Assembly: GCF_041227145.1 (NCBI RefSeq)
Contig: NZ_JBGFSP010000003.1
Span: 248,001 to 312,000, forward strand
Length of the DNA stretch: 64,000 bases
Direction: 5' to 3'
Source of the DNA: Bacteroides sp. AN502(2024)
GTDB taxonomy: Bacteria > Bacteroidota > Bacteroidia > Bacteroidales > Bacteroidaceae
The notes under the pieces are model-generated. The model did not search any database. It was not told the origin of the DNA and saw only the letters and a program-made list of their open reading frames with translations. The position numbers and the translations under genes were made by a program. This document shows positions 54,700 through 62,804 of the stretch, one piece after another (the stretch's first letter is position 1; every line of letters starts with the position of its first letter).

Positions 54700-54730
54700 C
54701 AAAGTTATGAATAAAATTGAAATATACAAG
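54700..54730 (-). promoter_or_regulatory. Promoter inside the inverted-repeat segment, facing away from the Sus operon
   Basis: On the minus strand CTTG (54727-54730), 19 bases, then TAACTTTG (54700-54707) make a good Bacteroides -33/-7 pair. Transcription would run leftward, away from the lipoprotein-susC-susD genes that start at 58190. If the segment bounded by 54595-54616 and 57811-57832 were inverted it would face them. Confidence 0.6.
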
Positions 54731-54739
54731 ATCTTTTTT

Positions 54740-56093
54740 ATTTTAATTCAATATTGTCCTAAATAAATTGGGGGGAACAAATAAAAAGGAAGTAGAACTA
54801 AGGTAAAATGACTACCTTAGTAGCGAGCTACCAACTCATCTACTTCCTATGGCAAATATAACACTTTTCGCACAGGTAATATCACATCTCCCGAAAGAAA
54901 ATATCAGGAAAATCATAAAATCTTCGGGGTCAGACAAGCATTGCAAGGGCTACAATACATGGAGTCAGTTTGTTAGCATGATTTTCAGCCAATTCTCAGG
55001 ATGTGATTCAGTCAGAGATATCTCAAACGGGCTGAAATCAGCCACCGGCAACCTCAATCATTTGGGAATCAACCGTGCACCATCCAAGTCAACGGTAGCA
55101 TATCAGAACGCCAACCGAGACAGTTCGGTTTTTCGCGGCATATTCTACTCGTTGTTTCAGTATTTCGGACAGCAAGCCCTATGGCAACGAAGAAAGTTCC
55201 GTTTCAAGATGCCGATAAAACTGCTCGACTCCACATTGGTGTCATTGACTCTGTCAATATATGACTGGGCACATTACACTACCACCAAGGGGGCGGTCAA
55301 GATGCACACGCTATTGGACTATGACAGTCTTTTGCCGGAGTTCGTGAATATCACCGATGGCAAAACCACCGACAACAAAGCTGCTTTTGATATTGAGTTA
55401 CATCCGTATAGTATTGTAGTAGCCGACCGAGGCTACTGTGACTACTCATTGCTGAATAATTGGGACAGCAGCAACGTGTTCTTTGTAGTGCGTCATAAAG
55501 ACAATATCCGGTACAAAGCCATAGAGGAGTTGCCTTTGCCTGAAAAACACGCTCAGAATGTACTTATTGACGAAATAATCGAGTTCGAACTCTCGGCGGC
55601 CAAATCCAAATATCCCAAACGTTTACGTCGCATCGCAGTATGGAACGATGAACACGGTTTTGAAATTGAGTTACTCACAAACAACTTCACATTGGCAGCA
55701 TCAAGCATAGCGGCTCTGTACAAGGCTCGGTGGAACATAGAAATCTTCTTTCGCAACCTCAAGCAACTGCTACGCATCAAGAGCTTTATCGGCACATCCC
55801 GCAATGCCGTAGAGACCCAAATATGGACTGCTATGACTACAATGCTGATTCTGACATGGCTAAAGCACATCGCAAGATACAAATGGGCATTGGCTAACCT
55901 TGTGGTCACGCTCCGGCTGAACACATTTACCAAAATCGACCTCCAAAAATGGCTTGATCAACCATTTACACCACCTCCCGAAACCATCGAAAACGATTAG
56001 GGGGGATTGATTTTGAACTCTCGAGGCTATACTTAACAGTATAGTCAGTTAGCTCATGCTCAAAATTTATTTAGGACAATATTGATTTTAATT
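54740..56093 (+). mobile_element. IS4-type insertion sequence, copy 2, with 9-bp target duplication
   Basis: The element spans 54749-56084 (1336 bp), with inverted ends CAATATTGTCCTAAATAAA as in copy 1, and is flanked by ATTTTAATT on both sides (54740-54748 and 56085-56093). The different target duplications of the two copies show independent insertions. This copy lies inside the segment bounded by the 22-bp inverted repeats. Confidence 0.93.
54849..56000 (+). CDS. IS4-family transposase (copy 2)
   Basis: This protein has the same 383-residue sequence as that encoded at 22685-23836, here on the plus strand. The DDE residues are in LLDSTLVSLTL, VVADRGYCDY and the YKARWNIEIFFRNLKQ block. It is intact and probably active. 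Confidence 0.93.
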   Translation: MANITLFAQVISHLPKENIRKIIKSSGSDKHCKGYNTWSQFVSMIFSQFSGCDSVRDISNGLKSATGNLNHLGINRAPSKSTVAYQNANRDSSVFRGIFYSLFQYFGQQALWQRRKFRFKMPIKLLDSTLVSLTLSIYDWAHYTTTKGAVKMHTLLDYDSLLPEFVNITDGKTTDNKAAFDIELHPYSIVVADRGYCDYSLLNNWDSSNVFFVVRHKDNIRYKAIEELPLPEKHAQNVLIDEIIEFELSAAKSKYPKRLRRIAVWNDEHGFEIELLTNNFTLAASSIAALYKARWNIEIFFRNLKQLLRIKSFIGTSRNAVETQIWTAMTTMLILTWLKHIARYKWALANLVVTLRLNTFTKIDLQKWLDQPFTPPPETIEND

Positions 56094-56095
56094 AT

Positions 56096-57719
56096 CAACA
56101 AATACACGACTCTTTCCATTTAAAACTGTTTTGTTCTCTCAAAAATGGTCTTATTTTTTATAGGCCGAGCATCTAAGGATATCGGTTGACACTGATTTAC
56201 CATAATCTGTTGGTGAAATCCGTATTTTATGGTAAAAAATGCCTAAATTTGCGTACAGCGATGCCGAAGCACCACTTTCGATGTTTCTTTTTCATCGAAT
56301 ATTATTTTTAAGAGGCGTAAAAGGGTTGTTTTTTTTGCTTTCTGCCTCGATTTTTGCTACGCAAAATAATCATTATTCTCCTGATTTACAAATAGTTCAA
56401 CTTAATGACAATAAAAAGAAACACCGTTTTTGCCCTCAGGGCAGCATCATGGAGAGACTGATGGATTTTGCCTCGTCAGTCCCGAATTTCCGCAGGTTAG
56501 GCAAGGGAAATATACGCCATAAGCTCAATGACTTCCTCATCCTGATGATTCTCGCCCGGACCTCGAAATGCATCGGACGAGCTGAGATAATAGAATTCGG
56601 TGGGCGTAATCTCAAAAGGTTCCGTTCAATGGGAATGCTTAAGAACGGCGTGTCCTCAGAACCGACGCTATGCCGGATTGAAAAAGGCATTGATGACCTC
56701 AGTCCGGCTGATAAAATGCAGAAACTTGCTGAGGCATTCCATGGGGAGTTGCTAAAATCCGAATGCAGCAGGGAGATAATCTGTATGGACGGCAAGGCAG
56801 AGCGCGGCACCATACAGGAGAACGGCCGCAACCCGGACATCGTGTCGGCATATTCGTACGACACTGGCATCACATTGGCCACCGAGGCCTGTCAGGAAAA
56901 GAGCAATGAGATAAAGGCCGTCCCCCTGTTGATTGGCAAAATCGACATATCCGGCAAGACAGTCACAGCCAATGCCATGTTGATGGAGAAAGACATCATA
57001 GACCTGATCAGAAGGAAGGGAGGCGATTTCCTTATCAAACTCAAGGCAAACCAGCGGACCCTGCGCTACGGTATCGAGGACAAACTTAAAAGAGTGTCAA
57101 CCGCAGCACGCATACACCGAGGGACCTGAATTGGAGCACGGCAGGATTGAGACGCGGACATACCGTATATATGACGGTCTTGATATCATCGCTGACAAGC
57201 AGAAATGGGGAGAAAGTCTTACGATTATTGAAATTGAAGCTGACACGGTCAAGAAATCAACCGGAGCACATACTTCAGAAAGACGGATCTATGTATCCGG
57301 CCTGCCCATGGACACGCCCCGGTTAGGTTCCCTCATACGCAAACATTGGTCAATAGAGAGCATGCATTGGAGTTTGGATTTCAACCTACTGCAAGACTGG
57401 GTAAAGCGAAAGTCCACGAAAGCAGCCTGGAATCTCGACACTATCCAAAGGATTGTTCACTCACTGTTCTCTATTTGGAAAGGACGCTGCAAAAAACGGT
57501 CTGATAAAAGAAAAGGAATGACTGAGTTCATGAGGGGATTCTCCATGAGTTTTACCAAGCTGCTGAGATTCTCAGCCCCAAAATAAAAAAAACGATTTTC
57601 GATAAAAAGATAATTGACTGAAATACAAACTTCAACAATTTACCCGGATCGTATTGAACCGAGTAAGGGGGAGTATGGCCATATTTTTATCTTAAATGGA
57701 AAGAGCCGTGTCAACAAAC
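56096..57719 (+). mobile_element. ISAs1-like insertion sequence with candidate ends
   Basis: ACACGACTCTTTCCATTTAA (56104-56123) and the reverse complement of 57692-57711 match at 19 of 20 bases and enclose the broken ISAs1-type transposase gene. Outside them are CAACAAAT (56096-56103) and CAACAAAC (57712-57719), which look like an 8-bp target duplication with one change. If correct, the element is 1608 bp, somewhat long for this family. A dyad TTTACCATAA/TTATGGTAAA (56196-56236) lies ahead of the gene. Confidence 0.65.
56449..57586 (+). pseudogene. ISAs1-family transposase, frameshifted
   Basis: The usual family start is MERLMDFASSVPNFRRLGKG at 56449, although the frame is open from an ATG at 56239. 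The first frame carries the N-terminal domain and the first catalytic Asp (ICMDGKAERGT) and ends at 57129 after AARIHRGT. The second frame (TEGPELEHGRIETRTYR, from about 57118 to 57586) holds the rest, including HWSIESMHWSLDFNL with the catalytic Glu. A single base lost near 57118-57128 explains the break. Codon use and GC are richer than in the flanks. Confidence 0.85.
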
Positions 57720-57810
57720 ACTATTTTTATAATCTCAATTATTATAATTTGTCATCTTAAACATGTATCCTCCCAATAATCCATTTTACATAAGGTATTT
57801 ATATAAAATT

Positions 57811-57832
57811 ATACCAAGTCCTATTACAACTT
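57811..57832 (-). repeat. Right inverted repeat of a putative invertible promoter segment
   Basis: ATACCAAGTCCTATTAC (57811-57827) followed by AACTT is the reverse complement of 54595-54616 with 21 of 22 matches. It is 357 bases upstream of the first gene of the Sus operon. Confidence 0.7.
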
Positions 57833-58189
57833 AGCCTAATTAATCAATATGATCATAATCTTAAATTAACATTTATGAAAACTCCTACTAACAGACCTCC
57901 ACCTTTCAAAAACAGAGAAATTACTCTCATTTTCTATTTTTCTTTCAGCACAGATCAGAATAGTTTTGAAATGTATTCTGAATCCATTATCAACTTCAAT
58001 ACCAACAATCTAAGAAGATGAATAATAGCAGTTAAACACACCTATATATTATCAAACTTACTCATAACAAAACAAACGTATACCTCTTGTATGTATACCC
58101 TAGTTGTACCTACATTGTAGATACACAAGAGTAGTTCTCCCTTTCTCTTTTTTACCAATCTAATTATTAACCTCTTATCACAGAAAACA
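57833..58189 (+). promoter_or_regulatory. Leader region of the second Sus-like operon
   Basis: About 360 AT-rich bases with no gene. TAGTTTTG at 57961-57968 resembles a -7 box facing the operon, but the -33 position reads TTTT, so it is a weaker promoter than the one at 54700-54730. A dyad, CTCTTGT (58084-58090) and ACAAGAG (58125-58131), lies 60-100 bases before the ATG and may fold in the leader RNA or bind a regulator. No regulator gene for this operon is in the window. Confidence 0.45.
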
Positions 58190-59677
58190 ATGCGAAAAAG
58201 AAGAGTTTATTGGATGCTGTTCATTACAGCTTTCGCATGGTTAGCTTCCTGTTCAGATGACGACATCAATGGAAGCAGCGGGTTCAACCCAAACCAGCCT
58301 ATTGAAATTACAGAATTTTATCCTGATTCCGGAGGTATAGCCACTCCGATGATCATTGAAGGCCACAACTTCGGCACAGATACCACTGGCATGAAAGTCT
58401 ATTTTGAAGATATAGACGAGATCAGGCATCCTGCCGGATTAGTCAGCAGTAACGGTAACAGAATCTATGTATTTGTTCCCAAAGGACTCACCTTCAAAAG
58501 AGAGATGAATATTCTTGTAGAAAGAAAAACACCCGACGGTCAGGAATACATAGGCAAAGCACCAGACCAATTCCTATACAAGACACAAACCAGTGTTAGT
58601 ACGGTAGCAGGACTTGCGTCTCCCAATAGTAACACCAATACCGTTGGTGGTGACCTTGCCACATGTACTTTCTCTTGTCCGACCTATCTCTGTATAGACA
58701 GTGAAGATAATATATTCGTATCAGAGCGTTCACTGCATAGTGGAAAAGCCAAGCAACCAAACATAAGCTGCCGTAATGAAAAAGGTGGGGTTGTAAACGG
58801 AAACATTATGATGATTTCCATCGCCAACAATTCTTCCATTGCATTAAAATATGGAGTGGGATTAATTAATGCACCGGCTTATTCTGATGAAAAAGATGCT
58901 GAAGCAGTTTATATCCCGGATGATGCCGGCATGAAGTATTATGATATGCAAAAACTTCTAAACTATATTCCCAGATATAGAACAGTGTTGAAATCAGAGG
59001 AACTCAGGACCGTAGACGAAAACAACTGGAAACATTGCTTTGTAGTCAACAAGCTGGATCACATGATTTATACGGTCATGTGGAAAGGGCAATTGGTTCG
59101 AATCAATCCTAAAAACCGTACAGCAGAAATTCTGTTAAAGAAAATATCTAACGTGGCAATAGGCGATGGCGGCGGAGCAGGAAGTGACTCCTATATCGCA
59201 TTCAGCCCTATTAAAGGAGAGGAAAACGTACTCTATGTATCTCTTGCTGACTTTCACCAGATTTGGAGAGTGGACGTATCCAAGATCACTCCAGAAGATA
59301 AAGACACGTACAACGGAGAGTCATACGCAGGAAAAGCAATCTACGAAGGAGTTATGAACGGAAAAGGTTGGGAAGACGGATTGCTGAAGAATGCTAAATT
59401 CAGGCATCCGCGCCAGATCTGTTTCACCGATGACGGAAAAATGTACATCGCTGATAGTGGCAACTCCTGTATCCGTTTGATAGATACTACTATACCGAAA
59501 GAAAGAGCAGTCGTAACCACCCCCATCGGTCTGCCGGGAGCGGAGGGTTATAAGGATGGAGGTCCGGAAATTGCCAAATTCCACTTCCCTTGCGGAGTAG
59601 CAGTCAATAGTGATGGAACTATTGTATATGTAGCCGACACACAGAACAAAGTGATTCGTAAATTATCCATTGAATAA
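58190..59677 (+). CDS. IPT/TIG and NHL-repeat surface lipoprotein
   Basis: A 495-residue lipoprotein (lipobox LASC, Cys21). Residues about 38-130 form an IPT/TIG immunoglobulin-like domain (ITEFYPDSGGIATPMIIEGHNFGTD). The remainder is a beta-propeller with NHL-type repeats (TVAGLASPNS, FRHPRQICFTDDGKMYIADSGNSCIRLID, FHFPCGVAVNSDGTIVYVADTQNKVIRKL). Such proteins accompany many SusCD pairs and are thought to bind glycan at the cell surface. Here it is the first gene of the operon, 19 bases before susC. Confidence 0.85.
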   Translation: MRKRRVYWMLFITAFAWLASCSDDDINGSSGFNPNQPIEITEFYPDSGGIATPMIIEGHNFGTDTTGMKVYFEDIDEIRHPAGLVSSNGNRIYVFVPKGLTFKREMNILVERKTPDGQEYIGKAPDQFLYKTQTSVSTVAGLASPNSNTNTVGGDLATCTFSCPTYLCIDSEDNIFVSERSLHSGKAKQPNISCRNEKGGVVNGNIMMISIANNSSIALKYGVGLINAPAYSDEKDAEAVYIPDDAGMKYYDMQKLLNYIPRYRTVLKSEELRTVDENNWKHCFVVNKLDHMIYTVMWKGQLVRINPKNRTAEILLKKISNVAIGDGGGAGSDSYIAFSPIKGEENVLYVSLADFHQIWRVDVSKITPEDKDTYNGESYAGKAIYEGVMNGKGWEDGLLKNAKFRHPRQICFTDDGKMYIADSGNSCIRLIDTTIPKERAVVTTPIGLPGAEGYKDGGPEIAKFHFPCGVAVNSDGTIVYVADTQNKVIRKLSIE

Positions 59678-59696
59678 TCTTATACAAAATACAATA

Positions 59697-62600
59697 ATGA
59701 GAAATAATTTTCTACTGATTGTACTAATCATGGCGCTTATACCGCTGACGAGTTACAGTCAAGACAATAAGAAAAAACAGTTTACTGTAGCGGGGATCGT
59801 AATAGACAAAACCGGTGAACCGCTACCGGGTACCACTATCTATGTCAAGAATGCACCGGGAGTAGGAACCTCAACAGATATGGATGGTAAGTTCAGTATC
59901 AAAGTAGGTGTCAACCAAATATTAGTCATTCAGGCTGTCGGAATGAAATCTATCGAGAAACTGGTGACTAAAGATGAAATAAAACTCAAAGTTACATTGG
60001 AAGAAGATAACACCAAGCTTGACGAAGTTGTAGTCACTGGTATGACTTCACAAAAAAAGATATCAGTAGTAGGTGCAATCAGCACTATTGATGTAGCCCA
60101 GCTCAGTACTCCCGGTACTTCCCTCAATAACATGATCGGCGGACGATTGGCTGGTGTTATCACCATGCAGAGTTCGGGCGAACCGGGAAAAAACATATCT
60201 AATTTCTGGATTCGTGGCATCAGTACTTTCGGAGCCAGCTCCGGCGCATTAGTGCTGATTGACGGTATCGAAGGGCGCCTTCAAGACATTGATCCTGATG
60301 ATGTAAAATCGTTCAGTATCCTGAAAGACGCCTCCGCCTCCGCAGTGTATGGTACCCGAGGTGCCAATGGTGTGGTCCTAGTTACCACTAAACGTGGAGA
60401 AACAGGTAAACTTACCATCACAGGACGAGCAACATTAAAGGTGTCTCACATCAAACGTCTGCCCGAATACCTGGGAGCTTATGAGTACGCTCTCCTTGCC
60501 AATGAAGCACGTGCCATGTCGGGTGAAGACGACCTGTACTCCCGTCTGGAACTGGATCTAATAAAATACAATTTAGATAAAGATCTCTACCCGAATGTTA
60601 ACTGGATAGATGAAATAATGAAACGCACATCTATACAGCAGAACTATTACATCAATGCACAAGGAGGAGGCGACATAGCCAGATATTATCTTTCAGTAGG
60701 ATATCAGGATGAAGGAGCAGCCTACCAGCAGGAAGACAACCTGTTCAAAAAGCCCTTGTCATATAAAAAAATAACATACCGTGCCAATATTGACATGAAT
60801 CTGACCACAACAACTAAAGTTTATTTTGGTCTGGACGGATATATTTCCAACTATACCAGTCCGGGTGGACAAAACACGAATACGGTATGGTCAGCAGTCC
60901 GTCAGCTAACTCCATTAATGTTTCCTAAGACCTATTCAGACGACACTTTCCCTTCTTATGGAAAACATGACCTTGCTTCTCCGTATGTCATGCTAAATAA
61001 CACCGGATACACTCAAGACGAAACTCAGCGTAATATGCTTACACTCAAACTTGAACAAAAATTCGGAGGATTCCTGAAAGGAATGACAGCGTCGGTGCAA
61101 GCAATGAGCGAAAATATCAATTATTTCAATGAAGGACGTTATATATGGCCTGACCTCTATCGCGCTACAGGAAGAAGTTCACAAGGCATACTCATCAAAA
61201 CACTGCGTACTGCCAAAGAGAACATGAAATATACACAAAAAAACAACAGATACAGAAAATACTACATGGAAGCCAAAGCCAACTGGGACCGTACATTTGG
61301 TTTGCATTCACTAGGAGCATTGGCTTTATATTACATGGAAGATGTTCATAATACCCGATGGAACTATGACGCAATGGGTATTAACGCCATTCCTCAACGC
61401 CGCCAAAACTTATCAGGACGGGTTTCCTATGGCTATAACAATAGCTATTTCATTGATGCAAACTTCGGTTACACAGGTTCTGCGCAATTCGAAAAAGGAA
61501 AAAGATTCGGTTTCTTCCCGTCCATTGCTATAGGCTGGGTACCGACATCCTATAACTGGGTCAATGAGTCCATTCCCTGGTTAAGCTTCCTCAAATTCCG
61601 AGGCTCCTACGGTCAGGTCGGTAATGATCAGATCAGCAATGATCGGTTCCCTTATCTGACATTAATCAATGACAATGCCGCTTCTTACTGGGGATATCGT
61701 GAACGGGGTATTACAGAAACTGTGAAAGGAGCCGACAACCTTCAATGGGAAGTAGCAAAGAAGCTCAACTTTGGTATCGATGCCAAGTTCTTCCACGATA
61801 AGTTCTCTGTCACTGTTGACTTTTTTCGCGACATACGTGATCATATCTTCCAGGATCGTGTGACGCTACCTAAATTTGTAGGTATGGTTACCGTCCCGAA
61901 ATCAAATGTAGGAAAAATGCATAGCTATGGTTCGGACGGAAATTTCGAATTCTTCCACCAGATCAATAAAGATATGAGCTTCACTGTACGCGGCAATTAC
62001 ACTTTCTCTCAGAATATTATTGATTACTATGAAGAAAACAAGTTACCTTATGATTATCTGAGTGTAACCGGAAAGCCCTTTAACATCCTTCGCGGATATA
62101 TTGCAGAAGGACTCTTCTCCAGTAAAGAAGAAATTAACACAAGTGCTGACCAAAGCGGATTCGGCCGCATTCGTCCGGGAGATATCAAATATCGTGACGT
62201 AAACGGAGACGGTATTATCAATGCCGATGACAAAGTACCTTTGTCCTATTCCAACCAACTCCCTCGGGTGATGTATGGATTCGGAGCCGATTTTCATTGG
62301 AAAGACTTAACCCTCAGCTTTCTTTTCAAAGGTTCGGCAAAAGTAGACTACTATCGTTCGGGACTCGGTAATGACGCAGGATGGATTCCCTTCTATAACG
62401 GAGAACTCGGCAACATTATCAAGCTGGCCAACAATCCTAAGAACAGATGGACGCCCGCATGGTATTCAGGCACTACCGATACGGAAAATCCACATGCGGA
62501 ATTTCCACGTCTCTCCTACGGAGGCAATACGAACAACTCCCAGCTTTCATCTTTCTGGAAACGGAACGGTTCTTTCCTGCGCTTTCAAGAACTCAGTCTG

Positions 62601-62786
62601 AAGTACAACCTGAAGACCTCATGGATAAAAAAGACAGGACTATCTTCTATAGATCTGGAGTTTGTTGCCAACAACCTCTTTACTATCGACAAAGTGAAGT
62701 ATTTTGATCCGGAACAGGCATCTGCAAACGGAGCCGCTTATCCGATACCGGCAACTTATACGTTCCAGATTTATCTTAAATTCTAA
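59697..62786 (+). CDS. SusC/RagA family TonB-dependent outer-membrane transporter
   Basis: A 1029-residue barrel transporter from ATG at 59697 (MRNNFLLIVLIMALIPLTSYSQ, with signal peptide); a start at 59670 would overlap the previous gene. After the signal comes a carboxypeptidase-like domain (FTVAGIVIDKTGEPLPGTTIYV), the plug with DEVVVTGMTSQKKISVVGAI and LIDGIEGRLQDIDPDDVKSFSILKDASASAVYGTRGANGV, then the barrel ending in FQIYLKF. There is no STN domain, so it is not of the sigma/anti-sigma signalling type. It is intact, unlike the SusC at 41208-44652. Confidence 0.95.
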   Translation: MRNNFLLIVLIMALIPLTSYSQDNKKKQFTVAGIVIDKTGEPLPGTTIYVKNAPGVGTSTDMDGKFSIKVGVNQILVIQAVGMKSIEKLVTKDEIKLKVTLEEDNTKLDEVVVTGMTSQKKISVVGAISTIDVAQLSTPGTSLNNMIGGRLAGVITMQSSGEPGKNISNFWIRGISTFGASSGALVLIDGIEGRLQDIDPDDVKSFSILKDASASAVYGTRGANGVVLVTTKRGETGKLTITGRATLKVSHIKRLPEYLGAYEYALLANEARAMSGEDDLYSRLELDLIKYNLDKDLYPNVNWIDEIMKRTSIQQNYYINAQGGGDIARYYLSVGYQDEGAAYQQEDNLFKKPLSYKKITYRANIDMNLTTTTKVYFGLDGYISNYTSPGGQNTNTVWSAVRQLTPLMFPKTYSDDTFPSYGKHDLASPYVMLNNTGYTQDETQRNMLTLKLEQKFGGFLKGMTASVQAMSENINYFNEGRYIWPDLYRATGRSSQGILIKTLRTAKENMKYTQKNNRYRKYYMEAKANWDRTFGLHSLGALALYYMEDVHNTRWNYDAMGINAIPQRRQNLSGRVSYGYNNSYFIDANFGYTGSAQFEKGKRFGFFPSIAIGWVPTSYNWVNESIPWLSFLKFRGSYGQVGNDQISNDRFPYLTLINDNAASYWGYRERGITETVKGADNLQWEVAKKLNFGIDAKFFHDKFSVTVDFFRDIRDHIFQDRVTLPKFVGMVTVPKSNVGKMHSYGSDGNFEFFHQINKDMSFTVRGNYTFSQNIIDYYEENKLPYDYLSVTGKPFNILRGYIAEGLFSSKEEINTSADQSGFGRIRPGDIKYRDVNGDGIINADDKVPLSYSNQLPRVMYGFGADFHWKDLTLSFLFKGSAKVDYYRSGLGNDAGWIPFYNGELGNIIKLANNPKNRWTPAWYSGTTDTENPHAEFPRLSYGGNTNNSQLSSFWKRNGSFLRFQELSLKYNLKTSWIKKTGLSSIDLEFVANNLFTIDKVKYFDPEQASANGAAYPIPATYTFQIYLKF

Positions 62787-62804
62787 AAATAATACAGAAC
62801 ACTC

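Noticed and set aside
22601..56084. The two IS4 copies as ends of a composite transposon
   Set aside because: Each copy has its own distinct 9-bp target duplication, so each inserted on its own; the region between is mostly core Bacteroides genes.
56239..56448. An extra 70-residue N-terminal extension of the ISAs1 transposase as coding
   Set aside because: The stretch is hydrophobic and AT-rich, unlike the rest of the gene, and family members begin at MERLMDF (56449).
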